Notes under the pieces: generated by a model
Seen by the model: only the letters and a program-made list of their open reading frames with translations
Databases searched by the model: none
Told to the model about the DNA's origin: nothing
Program-made: the position numbers and the translations under genes
Origin: a virus
Strand: one strand, 5' to 3'
DNA: 64,000 nucleotides
IMG/VR virus record: IMGVR_UViG_3300031951_000083
Coordinates: 1 to 64,000 of that record
Shown: positions 57,076 through 64,000 of the stretch, piece after piece
Layout: every line of letters starts with the position of its first letter
Position numbering within the stretch: the stretch's first letter is position 1

Positions 57076-57629
57076 TGGATAGAAAGAAGACTATCACAAG
57101 TATATTCATGGTGCCCACCCTTGGTATTCCTAGGGTGGACCTCATGGATAATGGTTTTATTAATGGCTATATAAAGGATGGCGGTAGAGATGTGCATTAT
57201 GAAGGCTGCATCTATCTACTGTTCCAGCCTAAGAACCTTGATAAGTTCAGGGAATTTTTGGATAAGGAGTATGACAGAACCAAGGCAATCGTTGATGATT
57301 ATGATTGTGAAGATGGATTTGTAGTGGTGGTGTATCAGCTTGATGATAAATACTCCAAAGATTTTGCATTGGTTAGACAAAGCAAGTATTCCAAAACTTC
57401 TCCTGCATTTCAAGCACTGTTCCCTAAAGTGATCAAGATCAAAAAGAACGGTTTGCATAAGGATGAAGTCAGTTTGCAGTATCGTATCTTCAACAAGACA
57501 GAAGACTTGATTAAGTTTTGGGAAGAGAAACTTGACGTGACATTTGATGATGATCAAGAGATCTGGTATAGCTTCGAGGAGGAGTATGAGATTTTAAACA
57601 TTGAAAAAGCTAAACAGCATGTACAATGA
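57075..57629 (+). CDS. Bacteroidota phage conserved protein, unknown
   Basis: The product is 184 aa. TSIFMVPTLGIPRVDLMDNG, then YEGCIYLLFQPKNLDKFREF, VVVYQLDDKYSKDFALVRQS, YSKTSPAFQALFPK. This set is seen in phages of Bacteroidota. It shares one base with the nuclease stop. Function unknown. Confidence 0.62.
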   Translation: MDRKKTITSIFMVPTLGIPRVDLMDNGFINGYIKDGGRDVHYEGCIYLLFQPKNLDKFREFLDKEYDRTKAIVDDYDCEDGFVVVVYQLDDKYSKDFALVRQSKYSKTSPAFQALFPKVIKIKKNGLHKDEVSLQYRIFNKTEDLIKFWEEKLDVTFDDDQEIWYSFEEEYEILNIEKAKQHVQ

Positions 57630-57861
57630 TGAACTTGTAAGTCGAATGACAGAAAAGTTTGGTGAAGAATCAATGGTAAAATTTGCCGAAATGGTATCTT
57701 TTATGCACGGTATTCTTCATCAGGAAGCTGTCAAAGAAGGTAGGGATGAACCTACAGAACACGATTTTGAACGTGATTGGTGGAAAAACAAATTTGAAGA
57801 ACTTAATAAAAAGTACAATGAAGTCAATAGAAATGTTAGAAAAACACCCATATGCTACTGA
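57619..57861 (+). CDS. small acidic protein, unknown
   Basis: The product is 80 aa from the ATG at 57619, 11 bases before the previous stop. Helical: VKFAEMVSFMHGILHQEAVK, then FERDWWKNKFEELNKKYNEV. Function unknown. Confidence 0.52.
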   Translation: MYNDELVSRMTEKFGEESMVKFAEMVSFMHGILHQEAVKEGRDEPTEHDFERDWWKNKFEELNKKYNEVNRNVRKTPICY

Positions 57862-58249
57862 GGTAATCAAAGCATGGTTTATGGGAGAAATGATCGAATC
57901 TTTCAAAGATAGAGATGTTCCTGAGGAGTTCAAGGAATATATGCGTCAACAAGGCATATCTGATGAAGCGCTTTCTAAGGTGATTGATGCAAATCCTAGG
58001 CTACTATTTGATGTCTTTGATGATAACAAGTTAATTATCAATGTTGTAAAGAAAGAAGGAGGATTCCTCTGGAACATCAATGATGTATGGAGCATGGATC
58101 CTTATCATGACAACAGAAAAGAGGCTGAAACATGGGCCATCAAAAGAGCATTTACATTATTAAATCACAGGCTTGAGCCAAAACTTTCAACAGATGATGA
58201 AGGATCCCATAGTACAACAGGTGTTGGAGAAATATGTCCAGCGGAGTGA
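57818..58249 (+). CDS. conserved phage protein, unknown
   Basis: The product is 143 aa from the ATG at 57818 (44-base overlap). SIEMLEKHPYATEVIKAWFM, then SKVIDANPRLLFDVFDDNKL, MDPYHDNRKEAETWAIKRAF. The C-terminal 18 codons overlap the next gene. Function unknown. Confidence 0.55.
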   Translation: MKSIEMLEKHPYATEVIKAWFMGEMIESFKDRDVPEEFKEYMRQQGISDEALSKVIDANPRLLFDVFDDNKLIINVVKKEGGFLWNINDVWSMDPYHDNRKEAETWAIKRAFTLLNHRLEPKLSTDDEGSHSTTGVGEICPAE

Positions 58250-58448
58250 TGTAGGGATGCAGAAGTATGGCACCACATTAGGCCAGAATAACAAAGATAG
58301 TTATTTAAAACATCTTCAAGAGGAGCTAATGGATGCCACTCTCTACATAGAGAAAGAAATGTCATTAAACAAGGAGATGAGAAGACTAGTTGACTTGTAT
58401 TCCAATGATCAAGAATTGGGTGCAGCGATAAGGAAACTAGTTAGCTAG
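58194..58448 (+). CDS. small protein with HLQEELMDA motif, unknown
   Basis: The product is 84 aa. RSDVGMQKYGTTLGQNNKDS followed by YLKHLQEELMDATLYIEKEM is a pattern seen in small phage proteins related to MazG-type nucleotide pyrophosphohydrolases. Without further residues the catalytic role is uncertain. It is upstream of the ribonucleotide reductase, consistent with nucleotide metabolism. Confidence 0.55.
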   Translation: MMKDPIVQQVLEKYVQRSDVGMQKYGTTLGQNNKDSYLKHLQEELMDATLYIEKEMSLNKEMRRLVDLYSNDQELGAAIRKLVS

Positions 58449-58475
58449 AATTTTCTCATTGTCTTGGAAGTTAGA

Positions 58476-58509
58476 GGGCAGCGAGTTAAATTTGCTGCCC
58501 TTTATTTTT
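58476..58509 (+). terminator. intrinsic terminator before ribonucleotide reductase
   Basis: GGGCAGC (58476-58482) pairs with GCTGCCC (58494-58500), then TTTATTTTT. It shows that the frame start at 58459 is not used for the next gene. Confidence 0.9.
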
Positions 58510-58530
58510 CATTTAAAAATCACCCTTATT

Positions 58531-60444
58531 ATGGATTTAGGATTGGACGTATTGAGCAAGTTGACTGTGTTTAGCAAGTATGCTAAATACATTCCAGAAT
58601 TACAGAGAAGAGAGACCTGGGAAGAAATTATTACTAGGTATCAGCAGATGATGATTAAGAAGTATCCTAAGATTGAAGAATCAATCATGCAGACTTCTAA
58701 GTTCATCCTTGACAAAAAAGTGTTACCTTCTATGCGTGCGTTGCAATTTGCTGGACCAGCAGCAGAAGTGAACAACTCAAGAATTTACAACTGTTGCTAT
58801 CTACCTATTGATAGTGTACACAGTTTCAGTGAGACTATGTTCTTGCTGTTAGGTGGTACAGGTGTAGGCTATAGTGTTCAGAAACAACACGTTGCACAAT
58901 TACCAGACATCAAAAAACCTGGAAAACAAAGAAATTACCTCATTGAGGACAGCATTATGGGATGGGCTGATGCTGTAAAAGTGTTGATGAAAGCCTATCT
59001 GGAAGGAAGCTTCATGCCTAAGTTTGACTTTAGAGCCATTCGTAAGAAGGGTGCTAGATTGATTACGGCTGGTGGTAAAGCTCCTGGTCCAGAGCCCTTG
59101 AAGATTTGCTTAGTCCATGTACAAGCTATCTTAGACAGAAAGCAGGAAGGTGATAAACTTAGTCCTCTGGAATGTCATGATATTCTGTGCCACATTGCAA
59201 ACAGTGTATTGGCTGGCGGTATTCGTAGAAGCGCTATGATTAGTCTGTTCAGTCATGATGATGAAGAAATGATCACATGTAAGTATGATAATTGGTGGGA
59301 GACTAACGAACAGCGTGGTAGAGCAAACAATTCTGCTGTGTTGTTGAGAGGTTCTGTAGGTAAGGAGGAATTTGATGCCCTCTGGAAGCGAATTGAAGCT
59401 TCTGGTAGCGGTGAGCCTGGTATTTATTGGACCAACAATCTGGACTGGGGAACCAATCCATGTTGTGAGATTGCCCTTAGACCTTATCAGTTCTGTAACT
59501 TGTGTGAGGTGAATGTATCAGACATCGTTAGTCAGGAAGACCTGAATGACCGTGTAACAGCTGCTGCATTCTTTGGTACATTACAGGCTGGCTTTACAGA
59601 CTTCCATTACCTCAGACCTATTTGGCAGAAAACCACTCAAAAGGATGCTCTGTTAGGCATTGGTATGACAGGTATTGGTAGTGGTGAAATCCTGAAATAC
59701 AATCTGGAAGCTGCAGCCCATGTAGCAAAACTCACAAACTCTATAGTGAGTGAGATGATTGGCATCAACGAAGCTGCTCGTGTAACATGTATTAAGCCTT
59801 CTGGTACCACATCATTGGTGCTGGGCACAGCTAGTGGTATTCATGCATGGCATAATAACTACTATCTGCGTACAGTGCGCTTTGGTAAGAATGAAGACAT
59901 TGCAAGCTATCTGATTGTAAATCATCCAGAACTCGTTGAAGATGATGTACGTAGACCTCATGATACCATTTGTGTACGCATCCCTGTGAAGGCTCCTGAA
60001 GGATCAATCTTCAGAACAGAAACAGCAATTGACACTCTGGAACGTGTAAAGAAATTTGCAACCGAGTGGATTAAGGCTGGTCATAACACAGGTGACAATA
60101 CACACAACGTATCTGCTACAATTTCTATTGATTCTAAAAGAACTGTAGGAACTGGTAAGTTTGATATGATGGGTAATGAAACTACAACTACTATAAACGA
60201 ATGGGAAGTTGTAGGAGAATGGATGTGGAACAATCGTGAGTATTACAATGGTTTGAGTGTGCTACCTTATGATAACGGATCTTATACTCAGGCTCCTTTT
60301 GAAGACATCTCAAGAGGGGAATATGAAAAGCGTGTTCAGACATTGAAGCTAGTTGACTTAACCAAAGTGATTGAGTTGGATGATACAGTGGAGTTTGGTC
60401 AAGTGGCAGCATGTGCTGGTGGCGCTTGTGAAATTAATATCTAA
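58531..60444 (+). CDS. nrdJ: adenosylcobalamin-dependent (class II) ribonucleotide reductase
   Basis: The product is 637 aa from the ATG at 58531. A frame start at 58459 is TTG and lies upstream of a terminator, so it is rejected. Motifs: NNSRIYNCCYLPID, LLLGGTGVGYSVQKQH, WTNNLDWGTNPCCEIAL, QFCNLCEVNVSD, KPSGTTSLVLGTASGIHAWH. The tail ends VAACAGGACEINI, the redox Cys pair. It makes deoxynucleotides and depends on B12, so the host must supply or salvage it. No class I small subunit gene is near. Confidence 0.9.
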   Translation: MDLGLDVLSKLTVFSKYAKYIPELQRRETWEEIITRYQQMMIKKYPKIEESIMQTSKFILDKKVLPSMRALQFAGPAAEVNNSRIYNCCYLPIDSVHSFSETMFLLLGGTGVGYSVQKQHVAQLPDIKKPGKQRNYLIEDSIMGWADAVKVLMKAYLEGSFMPKFDFRAIRKKGARLITAGGKAPGPEPLKICLVHVQAILDRKQEGDKLSPLECHDILCHIANSVLAGGIRRSAMISLFSHDDEEMITCKYDNWWETNEQRGRANNSAVLLRGSVGKEEFDALWKRIEASGSGEPGIYWTNNLDWGTNPCCEIALRPYQFCNLCEVNVSDIVSQEDLNDRVTAAAFFGTLQAGFTDFHYLRPIWQKTTQKDALLGIGMTGIGSGEILKYNLEAAAHVAKLTNSIVSEMIGINEAARVTCIKPSGTTSLVLGTASGIHAWHNNYYLRTVRFGKNEDIASYLIVNHPELVEDDVRRPHDTICVRIPVKAPEGSIFRTETAIDTLERVKKFATEWIKAGHNTGDNTHNVSATISIDSKRTVGTGKFDMMGNETTTTINEWEVVGEWMWNNREYYNGLSVLPYDNGSYTQAPFEDISRGEYEKRVQTLKLVDLTKVIELDDTVEFGQVAACAGGACEINI

Positions 60445-60611
60445 TGAAAAAAGAATTCATAGAAGGCGTGCATTATTATCTTGAAGGTGGAAGAGTGGTG
60501 TTCACAGAAAAATACCATTTAGAAAGAGGTAGCTGTTGTGGAAACAAATGTAGACATTGTCCATACACTCCTAAACACATCAAGGGAAATAAGGAACGTG
60601 AAAAGAGATGA
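60444..60611 (+). CDS. DUF5522-like small Cys-rich protein
   Basis: A frame of 55 aa overlaps the reductase stop by one base: FIEGVHYYLEGGRVVFTEKY, HLERGSCCGNKCRHCPYTP. This FT-YH-RG-CC-CRHCPY pattern matches the DUF5522 family, common in Bacteroidota. It could bind metal next to the reductase, but function is unknown. A terminator follows. Confidence 0.72.
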   Translation: MKKEFIEGVHYYLEGGRVVFTEKYHLERGSCCGNKCRHCPYTPKHIKGNKEREKR

Positions 60612-60636
60612 TTTTGGTTTTTGATTTATGGTTAAT

Positions 60637-60671
60637 GAGCCCTGGTGTTTCTACATTGGGGCTTCTTTTTT
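60637..60671 (+). terminator. intrinsic terminator after the DUF5522-like gene
   Basis: AGCCC (60638-60642) pairs with GGGCT (60659-60663), followed by TCTTTTTTA. Confidence 0.75.
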
Positions 60672-60685
60672 ATGGTCTTTTTTCA

Positions 60686-60715
60686 TTGAAAAGTCCTCTT
60701 AATTTTGTAAATTTG
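60686..60715 (+). promoter_or_regulatory. Bacteroidota-type promoter for recA
   Basis: TTG (60686-60688), a 19-base spacer and TAAATTTG (60708-60715), an exact TAnnTTTG. The ATG is 20 bases downstream. Confidence 0.75.
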
Positions 60716-60735
60716 TAGACAATAAATATCAAATA

Positions 60736-61773
60736 ATGGCTAAAGCAAAACAAGAAACAGCCGAAGGAAAAAGTAAGTTCCAAGAGGCAATGGAAAAATT
60801 AAATAAGGCTTATGGTGTAGGTAGTGTACTTGCACTTGATAGTAAGCCTGGTGGTGATTATGATATAATCAGCACAGGATCAATTGGTTTTGACTACATT
60901 ACATTGGGTGTAGGTGGTTTTGTAAAAGGTAAGCTGTACGAACTCATGGGATGGGAAGGTACAGGTAAGTCCACCATCTGTGGTCACGCTGCTGCAGAAT
61001 GTCAAAAGAAAGGTGGTACAGTGTTATATATTGACGGTGAACATGCTGTTGATAAGAAATACTTCCAAGCATTGGGTGTAGACACTACAAAGATGTTGAT
61101 TGCTCAGCCAAGTTGCGGTGAAGAAGGTTTCAATATTGCCATGGAAATGATTCAAACAGGAGAGATTGACTTGGTGATTATTGATTCAGATAGCTCACTT
61201 ATTCCTAAGAAGGTGTTAGATGGTGATGTGGGTGACAGTGCTATTGGTAAGAAAGCTGTATTGAACAGCAACGCCTATCCAAAGCTCAAAACTGCTGCTG
61301 CTAATAACAAAGTTTGTGTGATTGTTATCAGTCAGTATCGTGAGAAGATTGGTGTAATGTTTGGCAATCCTACAACAACACAAGGTGGACATGCTCTGAA
61401 GTTCTATTCAGATGTTCGTATTGAGGTGAGTAGATCATTGGCTAAAGAAGGTGATGTCACTTATGGTAATCTCACCAAGGTGAAAGCCACAAAGAATAAG
61501 ATGAGTCCTCCGTATAGAATGGCAAGCTTTGAGATTGTGTATGGTGAGGGTATTGATAAGGTGGGCGAAGTGTTGGAGCTCATGAATGAATATGAGATTG
61601 GTAGAAAGTATGGCAAAACCATGACCTTCAAAGAGACCAAATATGACCTGGAAGAGTTCAAGAAAATGCTCATTGACAATCCAGAGTTCTATGAAGAGGT
61701 GGTAAAAGAAATTCTTAACAAAATCAAATTAAAAGATGGCGAAGAAGTTAGTAATCAAGTTCAAGAAGATTGA
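60736..61773 (+). CDS. recA: RecA recombinase
   Basis: The product is 345 aa. Walker A is GWEGTGKST (72-80), preceded by KAYGVGSVLALD, then VLYIDGEHAVDKKYFQALGV, DLVIIDSDSS and VIVISQYREKIGVMFGNP with TTQGGHALKFYSDV. These follow cellular RecA closely, with a compact C terminus. It has its own host-type promoter, set back from the main operon. It exchanges strands during phage repair and replication. Confidence 0.92.
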   Translation: MAKAKQETAEGKSKFQEAMEKLNKAYGVGSVLALDSKPGGDYDIISTGSIGFDYITLGVGGFVKGKLYELMGWEGTGKSTICGHAAAECQKKGGTVLYIDGEHAVDKKYFQALGVDTTKMLIAQPSCGEEGFNIAMEMIQTGEIDLVIIDSDSSLIPKKVLDGDVGDSAIGKKAVLNSNAYPKLKTAAANNKVCVIVISQYREKIGVMFGNPTTTQGGHALKFYSDVRIEVSRSLAKEGDVTYGNLTKVKATKNKMSPPYRMASFEIVYGEGIDKVGEVLELMNEYEIGRKYGKTMTFKETKYDLEEFKKMLIDNPEFYEEVVKEILNKIKLKDGEEVSNQVQED

Positions 61774-62182
61774 TGAGCAGAGCAAGCTCCCCGTAAAGGG
61801 GAGTGCTCATGCTGCATGTTATGATGTACATGCACGTGAAATCCTAGTGGAATATCCAAACAAAATGACTGTCAAGCTGGGATTCAGCACAGAAATCCCT
61901 GTTGGGTACAAAGGACTAGTTTTACCTCGTAGTGGCATTTCAAAAACCAATTGGGTGTTAGCTAACTCCATGGGTGTAATTGATGCTGACTATCGTGGTG
62001 AATGGATGATGGTGTTCAGATGTTTGGGTGAAATGATGGAGTCTCCTATACCTTTTGGTGTTGGTGACAGATGTGGTCAAATCTACTTTGAAAAGGTCCA
62101 AGACTTTGATATTGAGGAAGTTGAAGAGCTCTCCTCTACAGAACGTGGTGAGGGTGGGTTTGGTAGTACGGGAGTAAAATAA
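61736..62182 (+). CDS. dut: dUTPase
   Basis: The product is 148 aa. Motif 1 AACYDVHA, motif 2 LVLPRSGISK, motif 3 GVIDADYRGEW, motif 4 DRCGQIYFE and motif 5 ERGEGGFGSTG are all present. It overlaps the end of recA by 38 bases in another frame. It converts dUTP to dUMP, keeping uracil out of phage DNA; with the UDG-like gene it forms a uracil-control pair. Confidence 0.92.
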   Translation: MAKKLVIKFKKIDEQSKLPVKGSAHAACYDVHAREILVEYPNKMTVKLGFSTEIPVGYKGLVLPRSGISKTNWVLANSMGVIDADYRGEWMMVFRCLGEMMESPIPFGVGDRCGQIYFEKVQDFDIEEVEELSSTERGEGGFGSTGVK

Positions 62183-62189
62183 CATCTCT

Positions 62190-62384
62190 ATGTCAGAAGG
62201 CTCTGAAAAAGAATACACATTAGTGGTAGAAATGCAACAGGACATTGAAGCCTTGTTTGAAGAAGGAGATAAAATGGACAAACGCAAGAAGCGACTGTAC
62301 GAGGAGTGGAAAGACAAGATAAACGCTCTGATCACAAAGCATAATGACAGAGTGGGTTTTAAATGTTATTCAAAAATCAAATGA
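62190..62384 (+). CDS. small charged protein, unknown
   Basis: The product is 64 aa, helical (QQDIEALFEEGDKMDKRKKR). Its end overlaps the next start (ATGA). Function unknown. Confidence 0.5.
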   Translation: MSEGSEKEYTLVVEMQQDIEALFEEGDKMDKRKKRLYEEWKDKINALITKHNDRVGFKCYSKIK

Positions 62385-62743
62385 TGAACGCACAAGAGTT
62401 AATGACAATTAAGGGTTACCAGAGAGAGTTTGAAGAAAAGTATGGCAAGAAGCTAATCATAGATTGGAACAGTATGAAAGGTGTAAGACGAAGTAAAGGT
62501 AACAACACCCCTACAGCACAAGAACTACTAGACCAAGCTCTTGTTAAATATAGCGCCTCCTTAGATGTTATCAAAAGTGGTTGTAGATTGTTTATGAACA
62601 GTCACGAGAACGAAAGATTAGCTATTGAGGACTTCTGTAAGAATATTGCACACCATCAAATCAATTATGGTAAAGCTGCCAAGCTTATCAATAGAGATAG
62701 ATCTATCATCTACTACTATGAAAAACGAGTGCAAAACGTGTAA
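62381..62743 (+). CDS. protein with DnaA-like C-terminal HTH
   Basis: The product is 120 aa from the ATG at 62381 (ATGA overlap); a start at 62363 is possible. The last 35 residues, INYGKAAKLINRDRSIIYYY followed by EKRVQNV, look like the DnaA domain IV helix-turn-helix (GRDHSTV-type motif as NRDRSII). The upstream part is helical. It may recognise phage origin sites or mimic DnaA. Moderate. Confidence 0.6.
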   Translation: MMNAQELMTIKGYQREFEEKYGKKLIIDWNSMKGVRRSKGNNTPTAQELLDQALVKYSASLDVIKSGCRLFMNSHENERLAIEDFCKNIAHHQINYGKAAKLINRDRSIIYYYEKRVQNV

Positions 62744-63161
62744 AGCTAAATGTGAAGGAGAATATTGCTTCAGGCACAAACCTAGAAAGCCTATTCCTAA
62801 ATCTCGTGCGGAGAATAAATCCCCTATTCTCCGCAAAAATGCGAAGAAAATGTCCAGTTTATTTACTAAAAAACTGGACAATTCTTCTCATAACTCATTG
62901 AAAATGAATGAGTTTTTCATGACTATCTGGAACAAGAAACCACATAGGTCAGAGATAAGTGGCATCTCTCTAGGAAAAGAGCCTTTGACAATATTCTTCC
63001 ATCACATTTTGCCCAAAGAAAAATATCCTCAAGCTTGTTTCGATGAGGAAAATATTATACTTTTGACATGGGAAGAACATGATCAAGTGGAGATGGACAT
63101 CTACAGGTATGATAAGATCAATGAACAACGTAATTATTTAAAAACCAAATACAATTTGTAA
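62718..63161 (+). CDS. HNH/NinG-like protein
   Basis: The product is 147 aa from the ATG at 62718, within the end of the previous gene (26-base overlap). It starts with CKTCKAKCEGEYCFRHKPRK, a zinc knuckle and basic stretch, then PIPKSRAENKSP, and ends with IFFHHILPKEKYPQACFDEE followed by NIILLTWEEHDQVE, an HNH-like pattern. NinG-type proteins have a similar order. Likely a recombination nuclease. Confidence 0.62.
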   Translation: MKNECKTCKAKCEGEYCFRHKPRKPIPKSRAENKSPILRKNAKKMSSLFTKKLDNSSHNSLKMNEFFMTIWNKKPHRSEISGISLGKEPLTIFFHHILPKEKYPQACFDEENIILLTWEEHDQVEMDIYRYDKINEQRNYLKTKYNL

Positions 63162-63162
63162 C

Positions 63163-63408
63163 ATGGAAGACATGACAACAAGACCTATGACATTTGGAGA
63201 AATGTTGGTAGGTGTAGATTTCAATCCCTCAGGAGACCCAAAGGTGAATAGAGTAAAACAGCTCTGTGCAGAACTGGCAGACATTGTTCAAGATAATCTT
63301 ACATCTAAAGGACACTCTCAATTAAGTGTAGGTATTCATCAAAATGCTTTCTCAGAAATCCTGAATGCTCAAATGAACATTGTAAAAGCAATCACTTTTA
63401 AATATTAA
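63163..63408 (+). CDS. Acb2/Tad1-hairpin-like protein, anti-defence candidate
   Basis: The product is 81 aa. Pattern: MTFGEMLVGVDFNPSGDPKV followed by KQLCAELADIV and C-terminal AQMNIVKAITFKY. This order (FG..VG..FNPSG..V..K..A...D ... AQM..VKA.T) is that of Acb2-type cyclic nucleotide sponges, which block CBASS. It starts 1 base after the NinG-like gene. Family assignment is by eye and from memory, and cyclic-nucleotide binding is untested. Confidence 0.6.
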   Translation: MEDMTTRPMTFGEMLVGVDFNPSGDPKVNRVKQLCAELADIVQDNLTSKGHSQLSVGIHQNAFSEILNAQMNIVKAITFKY

Positions 63409-63411
63409 TCA

Positions 63412-63684
63412 ATGAACCTGTTTTTTTATACAAGAACCGTAGAAGACAAAACTTTCAAAGACAGTTTTAATGTAAACAAGGTGATTCGTACCGTGCAAAA
63501 CGAAGATGGATCAGCCTTAGTATTGTTAGATGATCTTCATGAACGTGCTCATGAGATTCCTGATATGCATCCTAAAACAAGAGCAATTATAGGAACTAAG
63601 CGTGTAAAGGATGTGTTCCAGAGTGAAATCACATTGTCTAAAGAAGACTACGCTAGATTGTCAAACCTTACAAATATCCAATAA
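63412..63684 (+). CDS. small protein, unknown
   Basis: The product is 90 aa, mixed alpha/beta (FFYTRTVEDKTFKDSFNVNK, ALVLLDDLHERAHEIPDMHP). Three bases separate it from the Acb2-like gene. Function unknown; it may be another host-interaction protein. Confidence 0.55.
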   Translation: MNLFFYTRTVEDKTFKDSFNVNKVIRTVQNEDGSALVLLDDLHERAHEIPDMHPKTRAIIGTKRVKDVFQSEITLSKEDYARLSNLTNIQ

Positions 63685-63686
63685 TC

Positions 63687-63980
63687 ATGGAGTTTAAGAA
63701 ACTGCTGGGCAATCGTGTATATCTTGAGATGCCCAAGAAAGAAGAAGAAAGTAAGCTGATCGTTGATGAGAACACCAAGGAAGCCCTGAAGAAGGAATTG
63801 CTGGGTAAAATGTCACGATTGAAAGTGTATGCTGTAGGTGATCTGGTAACCTCGTTTGCTGCTGGTGATGAAGTGCTGGTTGATCCTGAGGCATTAGCCA
63901 GAAAAGCCACAATCATCCCTCTGTCAAAAGAACGTGAGGTGTTATTGGTGTCACCATTTGATATTGTACATGTCTGGTAA
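63687..63980 (+). CDS. GroES-like co-chaperonin candidate
   Basis: The product is 97 aa, about GroES length. MEFKKLLGNRVYLEMPKKEE is like the R-P-L-x-D-R-V start, followed by a mobile-loop-like IVDENTKEALKKELLGKMS, then LKVYAVGDLVTSFAAGDEVL, VLLVSPFDIVHVW at the end, as in GroES beta strands and its C-terminal strand. Phages of the T4 type carry such a co-chaperonin for capsid folding. Call is by eye. Confidence 0.6.
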   Translation: MEFKKLLGNRVYLEMPKKEEESKLIVDENTKEALKKELLGKMSRLKVYAVGDLVTSFAAGDEVLVDPEALARKATIIPLSKEREVLLVSPFDIVHVW

Positions 63981-64000
63981 TTTACCTTTCATAAGCTGTA

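Noticed and set aside
58459-58530. Earlier start of ribonucleotide reductase
   Set aside because: The start would be TTG and an intrinsic terminator lies between it and the conserved N terminus.
1-64000. Integrase, attachment sites, lysis genes, diversity-generating retroelement, CRISPR array
   Set aside because: No recombinase, reverse transcriptase, endolysin or repeat-spacer pattern was seen on either strand.

Overview
The window looks like part of a large tailed-phage genome from the crAss-like group (Crassvirales) or a close relative, infecting a member of the Bacteroidota. The evidence for this is a set of recognisable crAss-type virion proteins (stabilisation protein, P22 gp4-like tail tubular protein, an IHF-like protein, a gene 77-like protein, portal and large terminase). 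A crAss-like replication set is also present: family B DNA polymerase, DnaB-like helicase, SF2 helicase, P-loop ATPase, SSB, primase, UDG-like protein and PD-(D/E)XK nuclease. Several intergenic regions carry Bacteroidota-type promoters (TTTG, a 19-21 base spacer, then TAnnTTTG). Start codons mostly follow A-rich leaders rather than Shine-Dalgarno sites. No integrase, lysis gene or virion RNA polymerase was recognised, so those may lie outside the window.

Layout. Positions 1-23,503 are all on the minus strand and read right to left: small pre-packaging genes and an IHF-like gene (23.5-21.7 kb), large terminase, portal, an SPFH/band-7 protein, a scaffold-like protein, the major capsid protein candidate, further virion genes, fibre genes with poly-threonine linkers (11.6-7.4 kb), a metallophosphoesterase, the gene 77-like protein, the tubular protein, and a stabilisation protein cut by the window edge. 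A 410-base divergent intergenic region (23.5-23.9 kb) holds a promoter, a tandem hairpin and a parS-like palindrome. From 23.9 kb on, everything reads rightwards. The 24-39 kb part is an accessory region: tandem families of small paralogous proteins, several structured non-coding RNAs, a tmRNA with a long tag, a roughly 800-base highly structured RNA ending in a tRNA-like element, and a block of small genes typical of Bacteroidota prophages. The 39-64 kb part is the replication, recombination and nucleotide metabolism module: PolB, helicases, SSB, primase, UDG-like protein, rIIA/rIIB-like pair, two HNH nucleases, PD-(D/E)XK nuclease, B12-dependent ribonucleotide reductase, RecA and dUTPase, followed by an Acb2-like anti-defence candidate and a GroES-like protein at the right end.

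How it fits together. The minus-strand arm builds and packages the particle, and the plus-strand arm takes over the cell and copies the genome. The canonical clamp-binding pentapeptide at the end of PolB suggests it uses the host sliding clamp. The most unusual parts are the set of RNAs closed by 8-11 bp helices (25.4, 27.9 and 32.6-33.9 kb), the tandem small-protein families around them, and an HNH gene that appears to sit inside the loop of a transcription terminator. Function calls rest on reading motifs by eye. No database search was possible.
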